A model generated the notes under the pieces. That model saw nothing but the letters and a program-made list of their open reading frames with translations. It ran no database searches and was not told where the DNA came from. From Chrysomallon squamiferum (lineage: Eukaryota > Mollusca > Gastropoda > Neomphalida > Peltospiridae): DNA of 64,000 nt. Within the stretch, counting starts at the first letter, position 1. Each line of letters starts with the position of its first letter. Location: contig CM022676.1 in the NCBI GenBank assembly GCA_012295275.1, positions 12,719,660 through 12,783,659 of the forward strand. The letters run 5' to 3'. Below, in pieces: positions 36,047-47,611 of this stretch. The translations under genes were made by a program, and so were the position numbers.

Positions 36047-36218
36047 TTTGTTTTCAGTGTGTGTATGGATATGTTTAAAAGTTTGGAACTAAAAACATGA
36101 CTAATAAAATCTTAAGACTGAAAGGTTTTCAGATGCATGAGAGATATGCTAAGTGTAGCATTCAAATCTTGATTAAGTGCATATATAATTTCTGAGTTTT
36201 ACTTCACATCTCAGTCAT
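35587..36218. repeat. Right arm of large inverted repeat
   Basis: Reverse-complement partner of 33419-34074. The outer end of the match is at CAGTCAT; beyond that the flanks differ. Confidence 0.9.
35692..35917 (+). CDS. Half-Ig exon (domain 2b type), plus-strand copy
   Basis: It encodes the same residues as the minus-strand copy and keeps both splice sites (TTCTATGCAG and GTAAAT). Its phase-1 end is compatible with the first visible exon of gene B at 47306, but that would need an 11.4-kb intron. No phase-0 partner exon lies upstream. It may be an orphan duplicate. Confidence 0.55.
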
Positions 36219-36399
36219 GTAGGCCTACAATGTCTTACTCGATGATCAAGAAAGATGGTGATGCCTAGCATCCAGAATTGATCATTCAGGTTTTAGTTAA
36301 TCAGATGTTAATGGCTGAAAACGTGTTATTTTCATGTATGTGCATTTTTTAAATCTATATTGTGGCTAAACGAAAAATATTACACCCAGGAAACTTTTA

Positions 36400-36795
36400 T
36401 ATGTTTTAGTTAACATGTGGGAGATTAAATTTCAATAAAGGTCATCTCAAGATCACGTGATCCACACGGTCAATTTCAAGGTCATAGCAAAGGTCAAAAG
36501 GTCAAGGTACTCCAGTATTTTCCAAACTGAACAAAAATGGCAGATTTGGAATCCTTGTCATTTTGCCTTTCTAACAATACCAATTTTATGAAGATTGGCC
36601 CAGTAGTTCCTGAGATATGAGGGTTCTAAGGTTGGTGGTCACACCTATTTTTGGCGTATCTCCCACACCACTGGTCCGATTGGGCTAACATTTCAGATTT
36701 GGTGCTGTGGGATCCCAGTCAACAAGTATACCAAGTTTTATAAAAATCTGAGACGGTCGGGTTTAAACCATTGGGTGATTTGACACGGAATGACC
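36400..36795. mobile_element. GGGTCATTCC-family element, 5'-truncated
   Basis: It shares ATGTTTTAGTTAACATGTGG, the GTCACGTGATCCACACGGT block and the right terminus GGTGATTTGACACGGAATGACCC with the 1.66-kb copy. The left terminal repeat is absent. Confidence 0.85.
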
Positions 36796-39068
36796 CTATA
36801 TTATATTTTAGTAAATAAAAAAAACAGATAAACATCTCTCAATGAACCAGTTTTGGTTACATGGAATACCTTTATATGTACATTGGACATTGTGCACGAT
36901 GAATGCTTATCTCATGCTTGAGAAAATCTATTGATTAGAAAAGTCTGAAAATGGAAGGTTTTATTAAGTGTTATATAACCTTTTGTTAAATATTTATCTG
37001 GCAGTGTAACAAGTGTTATAGTTTTTGATCAGGAGACATCTGAAGTTTAGTTTTTTATCTTATATTCTTTATATTTTGGAGGTCTATTACTTTCTTTTCT
37101 TTATCACAGATACAAACTGTTGATTCATTTGAAGTATGTTGTTATGGCTGTTTCTTTATGGAAAGTATTATCTGAATCCAGTAAAATATTAAGATGTAAT
37201 TAAGGTCCAAAATTAAGAAATGGATTACAAAATCAGTGAGTAGTGTTGTTAAAACAATCAGCTAATATTTCCATGGGTCAATACTGATCATAATATTCTA
37301 ATTATGAATACTTTCTGGATATATTTTTTTTATTTTTAAACTTAAAAGTAAAGTTTTTGTGCAGTGATTCAAGTGTTTATTTCAACCAGCTCTTAAATGG
37401 AAGTCATGATTCTAAGTAATATTAATACTTAACAGGATTCTTAGGTACATACTTCAAGGCAATCAACACTTTGTATCTGTGACAAATAATCATAAATTAA
37501 TATACCTCCAAAATATTTTTAAAAATGATAAAAAAAACTATCGCAGATATGTACAAAATTCTCCAGTTATGAATTATGAAACAGCAAATTTCAGCTCAAT
37601 ATCTTTATAAAAATAAAGTTATTAGCTTTTAAAAATAGCCACAAAACCATCTGACGTAGCTGCAAGTGCCAAAACATGGGGCAACCAGCCCTGCATTTCA
37701 TCAACCATAATTTCAAAACTAATAACAGTAAGGTCCCAAAATTTGGCATGCACTTTTATACAGACAATAGAGTGGAATTTTATCAAAATTAGATATTGTC
37801 ACACAGACAGTTCTGATGGAGTTAGCATGGAATGACCCATTTCACATATGTACATATATATATATATATATATATGTGTATGTGTTGTGTGTGTGCATGT
37901 CTGTGTGTCTATGAAAAAGCCTGTTACTGCATCACAGTATAAGTTTGCCCAACTCCTCTGACATGTTTTTCTTTTCCTTAAGCTTAAGGGGTTCCAGTAT
38001 TATCATTTCTATTTCATCATTATTTTTACACAATATATATCATGACTTAGTATAAACTTTCAGCTTCATATCTGTATTCTTTCTTGACATGTTATCTTTG
38101 ATAAATAAAAGATGTTCAACAAACAAGTTTACCATTTCAGAATTACTGTATGCAACAAAGATAAACATATTTGGGCAACTAAATTATGTTACAAATTATA
38201 CATTTCTTTCATACTCTACCAAATTTCATACAAATATTTTGTGTACTTAATTTCTGATCAATAAATGTTTGGTGTTTTCAGCAAATGATGCAACCATAGC
38301 AATTATCATTACTGCCTGAAATGTTTGATTTTCTATTTGATTTAGTAACTAATTATGTGGTAAAACTTTTCGCATTCAGATAATATTATCTTTCTGATCA
38401 AGATGTTGATTATGAATACAATTCTTAACAAGTTAGATGTTTATGGATTTTTTTTTTGTTTTTTTAATTTATATCTAGTGTATATAATGTCATAATGCAA
38501 AATAACTGAAATTTAAAAAAAAAAAATATTAAAAGTAAATATTTATATTAGCACATTATTTGAAACTGTAAAGGCCTCTACAATTAATCAGCCTTGAAAA
38601 ATAATCTTTTTGTATACTGGTTTAATTCTGTGGAGTTATTGAGAATTATATAATTAATGCAGTTAATTAATTAAAATTCATGAGTATTAGCAACTTCATG
38701 AACTTGCTTAAATAATAAATAACTCCGGAAGCCATCAAACGCTTCATTTTGATATATATTACAAGAAGATACAAGTATAAACAATATCATAATCATGATG
38801 GAAATATATATATATATATATATATAAAACACTAGTAGTATTACACAAATTAACATTACTGATTAGAAGCTACCGTAAATTATTTACTAAATATCATTTT
38901 CACACTCGTTTTTAAAATATTCATCGAAAATGATTATAACTCGTAGGTACCTATTACTATTAGTTTGATATATTATTTCTTGTTTATGAAATAATAAAAA
39001 GCAGTATTAATTATCACTAATAAGAAAAATCTAGACTGTTAAGTAATTAATTACGAGATTACATACCA
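36796..39068. other. Intergenic DNA with a solitary transposon end
   Basis: A sequence ending GCATGGAATGACCC at about 37838 looks like an isolated right terminus of the same family. A TA array follows at about 37855-37875, and another lies near 38805-38826. No gene was seen. Confidence 0.4.
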
Positions 39069-39113
39069 AGACTTAGACTGGTCTGCTCCGCTTTTCCAAG
39101 CTAGTCCTGTTCC
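39069..39113 (-). other. Possible small noncoding exon, minus strand
   Basis: On the minus strand, 45 nt lie between a strong acceptor (TTTTTGTTTTCAG) and a GTATGT donor. It is open in only one frame. It could be a 5'-untranslated exon of the minus-strand receptor whose half-Ig exon lies at 33969. There is no independent support. Confidence 0.25.
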
Positions 39114-41240
39114 TGAAAACAAAAAGGATTTATTTTTGACCTTCACCTTGGTGTTTTAACTGAGCTAACCGGTTTCGTTCCTATAATTTATTAGATTAAT
39201 AAAGATCGTTTCATCTTAACTTAATATAAGTAAATAAATAAATAATTTATAAATTAAATAATTAACTCAACTCTTACGTTTAATTAAGTTGGTAATAACG
39301 TTTCCTCGTATGCGTACGAAACCAACAGGAACAAAAATAGTGATCATAACAATCGAAACATATCGAGTGCGACGGAAGTACAGGTGCTAATAAATATTGA
39401 TAACAGTAATACTTCATAAATATTGAATTCAGTAATTGCAATACGTAACTCTGACCCATTATTTCACTCGATATCATAGGTATCTGTGATATATAGAAGA
39501 CGCTAACGATCTGCGTGGATTTTGATGTGCCATACCAATTTCACATTCTGAAGCTTTGTCTGAATGATCATAATATTATAATATATAAAAGTGTTGATGT
39601 CATATTATTTTATTTAAAAAAAAAAAAAAATTTACGTGCTTCACAACAGCTTGCTCTGATTAGCACGTTATTTTTTTTCAGTAATAAAATGATCAAAAAT
39701 TTTAAATTTAAAAGGAAAGAAAAGAAAAAGGTGCTATGTTAGTATATAAATAATATATATTAGCATGGGCCAACAGGAACGATAACTCGTAACGGCATAA
39801 ATTTCGCTGATTTAATGGGTGCAAACTATACCTGAATGTTCTTTTCTGTTGGGTTCAGACAAGGGGAAATATTGTCAATTAGAAAAGTTAATACATTAAT
39901 CTTTTACCGAATTATAATATTAATTTATTATTCACACATTTGCACAAAAATAATCCAGTTTGAAAGGTTTGGTTAAGTTGAAAAAGTAGTTACGAAAGGC
40001 GCGCAACATCATGGTTTGGTAATGTTAACAACCATCCTCAGTGTAAATCATAAAAAGTTAAGAAAAAGGATGTAAAATAATTGAATTTGGAAGTTTAAAA
40101 ATGTCCGTGAGCTCATGGAAATTTCCGATCGAAATCCAATATGGAAGCGTCGAACGCCGACTAGTGTTTACAAAGGTATGCCTTCATAATGCAATCAATT
40201 CTAAGTGTATTATTAAAAGTAATTTGGGGTAATGTGTCATGTAATCAATGCCTCGTATACACAGATGGTCTATTATTGAGTAGAAATGGCTGCAAAGGTT
40301 GAAACTTTCGTTTTCTTTTGGGGGTAACTTTGACGTCGTACCGTCTCGTACACGTTTCTCACTATATTTGTTTTTCAGATATTATGACGTCGTTAGAAAA
40401 AAAAAATAAAATAAAATAAATAAATAAATAAAATAATTAATTTTCACAGACACTGGCGCGTGAATATGAAGATGACTATTCTCATTAGGTACCATAATGT
40501 GAGCACGTTACTCTGCTAAAACTCCATAGCGGACAGTTCTGAGTACGTAGTTCTAAAACGATACTTGAAACCTTTATAATTCTTTTTTTTTTTTTTTTTT
40601 TTTTTTTAATAATATTTATTTCCATTTTCAATCCATTAGAGGTCTTATTTACATGAAAAGCAAATTGATCAAATGTTATTTGAATAATTGCCTTGATACA
40701 GTCATTGATGCAATTTTACAACAGAAAATAACAAAATAAAATTAAAGGTCCGTGTAAAAAAGTGTGTTAAAAATTAAACTTTAAATCTTTTTCGTTAAAA
40801 CAAAAAGCATTCAACTTCTAAAATATGTATTATTATTTATGCAAACAATGAGTTTCCTATATTTATTTTTAAAAAATCGTTTGTCCAATATAATGATATG
40901 AATGTATATATGGGAGTGTGTACATGTGCATATTCTTGATCTATAACATAAGAATAATGACAGCGCTGACACAGTAACATAACTCAATAGTTAATTATCT
41001 TGTTAACTTTTAAAACATGAACAATATTTGGATTAAAGAAATATTGAAAACAACATTATGTTTATCAGATAAGGAGAACCAGGAATAAAAAATAATTTTT
41101 AACAATCATAACTACATCAAGCATAGTTCAGCAATTTATTTAACTTTTTGACTGATATATTTACCTGCTATATGTTATATAAGATATGGGTTTGCACTTA
41201 GAGAGTTGATTGGCTATTTTTTTAAGCATGAGTACCTGGC
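39114..41240. other. Intergenic DNA, no gene supported
   Basis: A run of 25 T lies at 40583-40607. The segment 40090-40360 is richer in CpG than its surroundings. No exon was recognised. Confidence 0.4.
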
Positions 41241-41720
41241 ATTATTCCATGTCAAAAGTGCTTCTAGTCCGGAAGCAGAGAGGGTTGACCCTGCATTTTT
41301 GTATTAAGTTTTTGTTTACTGTTGATTTTGGTAGCCAAGGGTCCCTATTTTCAGAAACTGCTTTATGACATGTTGTCCCCTTGAGCAATTTGAAAAATTC
41401 AAGATGGCGTCCAAGATGGCCGCCATTACATATAAATGACCATAACTCCCTACCTGTTCACCATAGGAAGGTGATTTTTCTCTCTGTACCTAGGTTTTAG
41501 GGGTCAAGCTATCCATTAGAACTAAGTATTATGTTAATATCGTATTACATAATGGTAATTTCCAAGATGGCCGCCGTAACACTAGAACTAGCATATCTCC
41601 TTAACTATTTACTCCAAATTAATCGTGAAGGTATCTATCACTGATGATGTCATCTAGAAATCCAAGATGGCTGCCAGTTTACTAGCATGGTATATCTTTA
41701 TACAATTCAATCTTGAGAAA
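41241..41720. repeat. Probable dispersed repeat with repeated AAGATGGC(C)GCC motifs
   Basis: It starts with ATTATTCCATGTCAAAAGTG, reminiscent of the GGGTCATTCC termini. It contains several copies of CAAGATGGCCGCC alternating with phrases such as CATAACTCCCTACCTG. No second copy inside the window confirms its limits. Confidence 0.4.
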
Positions 41721-41829
41721 AATATGAAAAGGTAAACGACCACAGGTGTTATATTATAACAAATGTTCTTTAATTTTAAATCTGAATTCTCACACAGACT
41801 ACCAAAAGCATATTACACAATTCATATTT

Positions 41830-42700
41830 AAGGATGGCTACAGCTTCACCAAATAATTTACACTGTACATTGTGTTGCCCATGTGCATTGCAAAGACATG
41901 CAATCGACTATGATGTCGGGTTACAACAACGCTGATTATAGCAGGCGCAAAATATTGTTCATTTCATGTTTGCAGAGTTGCAACTTCAAGCACGTGAACT
42001 GCATAGTAGTAGTTGTACCGTGGCATCCACATTCTATTAGACGTAGAACCATCTTGGGGACTAGTTCGACTTCATCAGGCTGGTTGAAGGGACGTTTTGG
42101 TCATCCTTTACACAAACATATCCCGCTGAGTCCAACTTCCGCGCTTTCAGTGACTGCCATACCAAAGCCTGATGGTGAGCTCTTTTATGATTTTCTATGA
42201 ATGCCTCAGTTGTTGGTGGAAAGATACACAACTTCGGTATTGATGACCCTTTGCCTGTTTTTGACAGCCATACCTTTAACCTTGTCTCTGATATTGTACT
42301 ACAGTTTGTTTGTCCATAGCACGCGGAAATGAAGGAGGTAGCTTATTGAATATCAGATTCCAGAGAATGCCCTGGTGCACCCAGCAAGTTAAGTGAGTGC
42401 CCCGCTCGAAGTGGTTTGAGTACAGTGGCCTTTCTAGTTCTAAAATAGGAGGCAACGGTGTTACAGCCAGAAAGTGCATGTGCCGGGAGTATTCCTTCGA
42501 CTATATCAGAATGCTTCTGCACAGTTTTGCCTATATCAACCACCGTCCTTCCTTTGATGGGGACTCCATCAATACAATATTCTTGAGATTTGCCATGTGA
42601 TGATAGTGCAGCAACAGTACAAAGACGTCAGTGTCATCCGCAACAACAGTGATTTTGCTTTCTGCATTTTCCGCGGCACAACTCTAGACCTGTTGGACAA
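41830..42700 (-). pseudogene. Remnant of a transposon-associated gene (HALSGCNT family)
   Basis: The minus strand reads SKITVVADDTDVFVLLLHYH, a frameshift, then VVDIGKTVQKHSDIVEG, ILPAHALSGCNTVASYF and RTRKATVLKPLRAG. Closer to the C-terminus it reads DEVELVPKMVLRLIECGCHG. The order ADDTDV-hydrophobic, HALSGC(D/N)T and a final CGC-type cysteine region recurs in long uncharacterised, transposon-like proteins of cnidarians and molluscs. Several frame breaks make it a pseudogene. The family identity is from memory of the pattern. Confidence 0.5.
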
Positions 42701-43560
42701 TGACGTTATCTGTTTCTTCGTGTGTTTCTTCGTGTATCTTATTTAGTGTATTGTACAGAGAAGAGTCACAAAGATCCTGTATTAACATATTTAACAGTTT
42801 AGTAGATACTGTTATTGTATCATTGATGAATTCTACAAAGGCAATATACAACAGATCATGTAAGATTGTATTTAACAGTCTGTTATATATTTCATAGCTG
42901 ATCTAATTATGTCATCAGAAGAGTGAACACCATATGACTGATATATCAACAGTATCATTGTATTTGGTATTTTATTTTATTTTCTGTGTTATTAATTGTA
43001 ATCATAGCATTATTAGAATATACCTTTGCATAATTGAATGAATTGTATTGTGAACCTTACTTTTTTTGCATTGGAATTTACAGTGAAATATTTAGTATGA
43101 AATTCAGGCCACCTGTCTGAATCACCTAAGTGAAATGGCACAGAAGCAGATAAAAACAAAAAATAATAAATAAATAAAAATGCTCGGGTCATTATAGTAG
43201 GTAGGTGACAAAATAATAAAATTATTATTTTCCTAAAACATTATACATCATCAGAAAGAGCAAGAAATTCATATTAAAATGACACCAAGATCTCTTTGAT
43301 AGCAGTGATACGAAAAATGTTATGAATTTATGGGAATAAAATTTGCGGGTATTTTTCATTCATAATCTACTGATAAAGAGTGATCTGTGTCATTTTGCAG
43401 CATAAATACTGAATATTTCATATAGTTTCAATCCACTATGTATGTATTATATATCAAAAGGAAACTTTTTATGAGTTCTAAACCTGTACTGTATTTTTAA
43501 GCAAGTTGCTAATACTCATTAATTAATTAATCGAACTAATTAGCTGATATTTAGTTTTCG
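42701..43560. other. Intergenic DNA, no gene supported
   Basis: AT-rich with nothing recognisable. Confidence 0.4.
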
Positions 43561-43586
43561 CCAGTGTTTGTCAGCGCATGTCTGAG

Positions 43587-43705
43587 CCAATCAGAAAGCG
43601 CCGTTGACGTCACGTGACCTGAACTGACTCGTCATTATTGATCCTCTGAAGCGCGACTTTGCGTCTGCATTGCGTATGGAATTTTTCTCGCTCTCAACTA
43701 TAAAA
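43587..43705 (+). promoter_or_regulatory. Promoter-like cluster: CCAAT, CRE, E-box, TATA-like
   Basis: A locally CpG-rich patch holds CCAAT at 43587, a perfect CRE palindrome TGACGTCA at 43605-43612, an overlapping CACGTG at 43611-43616 and TATAAAA at 43699-43705. The spacing is plausible for a plus-strand promoter. The nearest plus-strand gene is gene B, 3.6 kb downstream, but no linking leader exon was found. Confidence 0.3.
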
Positions 43706-43918
43706 TTTGTTGAAATTAATCTCAGTAGTAGGTAAACATTTTATATACGGGGATTTTTCCGAACATCGATGGCTTTACTGAGGTTTGCAGAAAGATTTTT
43801 TCATAAAAAATTTGAAAAACTTCTCCTTTATCTTTATTTAAAAACCGAAAACGAGGTTGTAACAAGATATATACTACGTCATAAAAAGTTCTGACCAGTA
43901 AGTTATTTGTACCTACAG

Positions 43919-44247
43919 GTACCGGACCAATTATCCGGACTCCTTGGATCCTGAGGCATTCCGGATTTCTGGATGTTCCGGTTTTCTTGTACCAAGGCAT
44001 CTAAATACGTAAATAATTAGGCATAAACATTTTAAAATTAAGTACATAAAGAAAATTGACAATACACAACTATGGCCACTCGACACGTAAACAATGCAGC
44101 GAGTGAAAGAACGCGACTCGGCTTGAAAGAGTAGTTCCGGTCTGGTGAGGATTCACCGCGCGCACCAACTATGAAAATAGCGTTGGAAAAACTTCCGGTT
44201 TTGTGGACTTTCCGGATTTTGAGGACACCGGATAATTGGTCCGGTAC
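43919..44247. mobile_element. MITE with 20-bp terminal inverted repeats
   Basis: The left end GTACCGGACCAATTATCCGG and right end CCGGATAATTGGTCCGGTAC are perfect inverted copies. The interior has further CCGGATTT/CCGGTTTT blocks. At 329 bp with no coding potential, and with this terminus, it looks pogo/Tigger-derived. Confidence 0.85.
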
Positions 44248-45238
44248 TTGTACCTATTTATAGTATTTGCTGGTGTCTGTAAATAAAGTCTTCGCCACCA
44301 CTGTGGTTCTAAAATCATTGCGCATTATTGTTGAATTAATTCCAGAATCACTGTTGATACTATAACAGTTATATCTATGTAAAAAATGCTTAAAGTTGAT
44401 AATAATAAACATCGTAAGAGAAATCGGTATTTTCCTCATTCCGAATAATAGTCGAACTATCAGATACAATGTCATGGTCAATGTGCTTTGAATAGTATTG
44501 TTGACATGAATATTAATAAATATTACTGGTATGAATATTTATTAGTACCTTTACTTCCGTAGTACTGGACGTGTTGTGATTGTCATGCTCCCACAAAAAT
44601 AATCAAAATCAAAATAAAATAAAATAAAATAAAAGGTCTGTTCTATTAACGTATTACTACGAAGCATAATAAAGATTCTACAGTTGTAAAATCAGAACAA
44701 ATCAAACCAAACCAAAAACCCCTGATTATTAAATAAGAAGAAAATTAATTATAAACAAATAATTATATTCAACAAAAATGTTTAAAAAGCATAACAATAA
44801 TGCATTGTTTATTATAATGAAACGTGAGAAGTCAATTCCAAGCATTTAAATAGTGATATCAATTGTTAATTAATTATTGATCTCAGCTTATATGTAGCAC
44901 ATCATAAGAGAAACCATTATTTATTAATAAATCATGTAACCAATTGTGAGTCTTATAAAATATTTGGTTAAAGGTTCTGTTTTATTAGAAATAGAACATC
45001 GATGTGTATTTTATTTTATTTTATTTTATTTTATTTTTTTTAAATTCAACATCAGGAGATTAAATATTTATAACTGTATCTCTACATATTTTATTAATTA
45101 TAAATTTATCTAAGGTCCAACTATAATCACATAAACTCATCTTGTTGCTTGAACATTTTATAAAGATTTATTTTACTATTTAAGGAAAATATAAAGATTA
45201 ATGAATTTCGATCAAAGTATTTGTTTCAATAAAGCCGG

Positions 45239-45271
<33 letters not shown>

Positions 45272-45329
45272 AGAAATTAGAAAGTCTTTAGTGTAAAACA
45301 ACAAAAAAGAACGAACCCTGTAAAACCAA
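44248..45329. other. Intergenic DNA ending in AATAAA plus poly(A)
   Basis: AT-rich. AATAAA at 45228-45233 is followed five bases later by a run of 31 A (45239-45269). This looks like the inserted 3' end of a polyadenylated transcript. The upstream sequence has no coding similarity I can recognise. Confidence 0.4.
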
Positions 45330-45625
45330 CAACCAAAAAAAATAAAAAATAAAAGCAGCAACACTTTAGAAAAAGCAAGTGCACAGTCTCAGTGCAAAAG
45401 CTATTGAACTGCAACTGCATACTGAAGACTAAAGACCCCAATTCATGATATATATTTGCTATAGGCCATGCCTGTAATCCTTTCTTTCACCTCAGTTTTG
45501 ACGTAAGCATCTATTCTTATCTTTACTACATGTTGACGTCAAAACTGATGTGGCTCATCGCTGTAGTTCGTAACTTGGGACATTATTCGTAAACCGAGAT
45601 AAAACTTGTCCAAGATCACGGTGTG
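45330..45625 (-). repeat. Dispersed repeat, copy 2 (inverted relative to 2498-2780)
   Basis: The reverse complement matches the copy near 2.5 kb through the blocks around TAGCAAATATATATCATGAA and GTGCACTTGC, with scattered substitutions. Confidence 0.65.
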
Positions 45626-45693
45626 TAATCTCATTTGTTTCTTCTTTGAGTTGTTTGTAACCTGATATTACAATGTATGTATATATGTATGTA

Positions 45694-45740
<47 letters not shown>

Positions 45741-46235
45741 GGTATCAGGGCGTTGTCCCTGACATTTTCCCTTTGGTGATTTCCCCCCTGCCTACATGCT
45801 TTAACTGTCAAATAGTCTGTCATTAATAAGATTTTTGAAGGGGCCAAACATTACTTAAATTTGGGAAAAAGGAAAAAGGATAAATTATTCTTGGTTTTGT
45901 TTCTTTATCAACAAACGTAACAGTTTAAACTGCATGTTGTTCCAAAGTTCATGACAACAAACTACAATCATCATCCAAATATCTGGCCTGTAACACTGTG
46001 CCAGAGAAGCCCCACCAACACAACATGGGCCTACAGAGACACCACCCAGGGTTTCAGATTCTGATCACAAACTACGGGACATGTGTCAAACTTGAAGGCC
46101 ACTTTATGTGGCCCACGAGAGCTTGAAAGGTGTATTAAAATAAGTCTGTGCTGCTCTAGACAGCAGCGTATCTACATCAGTATTGGCAATTTTTGCAGCA
46201 AATGGAATTGAAAAATATCTACATTTGATCCCAAA

Positions 46236-46560
46236 AATGTCCAAGAAAAGAAAGGTTGATGCAGATTCAAGAAAGATGGGAGAGTGAGTACATGTCTGTG
46301 CTTCAAGGAGAAAAAAAACTTGTATGTCTTTTGTGTTATGAGGCAGTGTTGGTTGTTAAAGAGTTCAAACTCTGATGACTTTGATACCAGACATGGAGCT
46401 AATATGACAAATTTAGCCTCCAAGAAAAACAACAGATTGTCCCAAGAATTAAAAGGCAGAATATGTTCACAAAAGCTACAGCTAAAAACAATGCAGCAGT
46501 GAAAGCTAGCTTTATTATGGCTGAAGAAATTGCCCGAGCTTCATTTGTGTTTGTGTGTGT
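46236..46560 (+). pseudogene. hAT transposase N-terminal remnant (ZBED/GTF2IRD2-like)
   Basis: Across several frames the plus strand reads KMSKKRKVDADSRKMGE, EKKLVCLLCYEAVLVVKEF, DDFDTRHGANMTNLASKK, QELKGRI and then FIMAEEIARASF-like sequence. This is the usual opening of hAT transposases related to GTF2IRD2: a BED-type finger with CLLC, an H in TRH, then an AEEIA block. The frames are broken and the catalytic part is absent. Confidence 0.65.
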
Positions 46561-46570
46561 GTGTTTACCT

Positions 46571-47156
46571 ATATACTTGTGTATAAGTCGAATTTTTGGG
46601 AGACTGTATTAAGGTAATATTTTGGGGGTCAACTTATACATAGGTAATGCTTTTGTAGCTGTTGCTGAAGAGTCGCCATTTTGACTATTTTTTGCTACGG
46701 GATGCATCTAAAATAATCGCGGTCTTTCAGCTTTTCAAAAATATAATTTTATTGTATAAAAATTTTTGAAAAATTAAATAACAAAACCAAATATGAATGT
46801 AAAACATGATATTCTTCCATTTAATGACATAAAAATACATTTTAAACCGAAAAAACCGTCAGTACGGCGTTATGCCTTACGGCGTCTTGCAATGATCTAG
46901 GAATGCAGACTTCTCTGCCAAATTGCACTAAATATCGGTCCTAATTTCATAAACAAAACTCACTTGTGTAATTGTAAAGAATTTGGTGAAATAATATTGC
47001 AATCGTCATTAATATCCACTACCGACAAATCGAAAACAAAGTGACGGTGCCTGGAATCTACAGTCGACTTATACACAAGTAATACCTAAAATGACGCAAT
47101 TTTTGGTCTTGAAATACACATCGACTTATACATAAGGTCGCCTTGTACACAAGTAT
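46571..47156. mobile_element. Nonautonomous TIR element directly upstream of gene B
   Basis: The left end ATATACTTGTGTATAAGTCG and a right end with GTCGCCTTGTACACAAGTATAT form imperfect inverted repeats. Further TCGACTTATACA repeats lie inside (near 47063 and 47120). No coding sequence was seen. It ends about 150 bp before gene B exon 1. Confidence 0.7.
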
Positions 47157-47305
47157 ATACGGTATATATACATACATATGTATGTATATGTATCTAGTGT
47201 GTGTGTGCTGGTATAGATATACACATGCATACACACATACATACACACATGTATATACACAGACAGATACATATACATGTCCATATATTTATTATTTTTT
47301 CATAG

Positions 47306-47611
47306 GTTTTGTGAACCTAACAGGTTCTCCCTCTGCTGTGCTCAATCAAAGCTACACATTCAAGTGTTCTGTATCAGACAGCATCAATTTACCTGTTGTC
47401 TTTGTAAGAAATGGAAAAACTGTTTGTACAGTTCGGTCACCTTGTGGACAAGTTAATCCTTTTCCTGGTTACTCTTGTAAATGTGCTGGTCAGACTGGAA
47501 CTTCTACACTCTTCAATCTGACAATAAACAATGTCAGTCTTGTAGATGAAACTAGCTGGAAATGTAACTATGATAGAACATACAGCAATAAGTTTGATTT
47601 ACAAGTTTACA
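47306..47611 (+). CDS. Gene B exon 1: V-type Ig domain
   Basis: 306 nt, phase 1-1, starting FVNLTGSPSAVLNQSYTF. Canonical cysteines are present (YTFKCSVSD and TSWKCNYD), plus a CKC (GYSCKCAGQ). It looks like the counterpart of gene A domain 1, which lost these cysteines. Confidence 0.75.
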
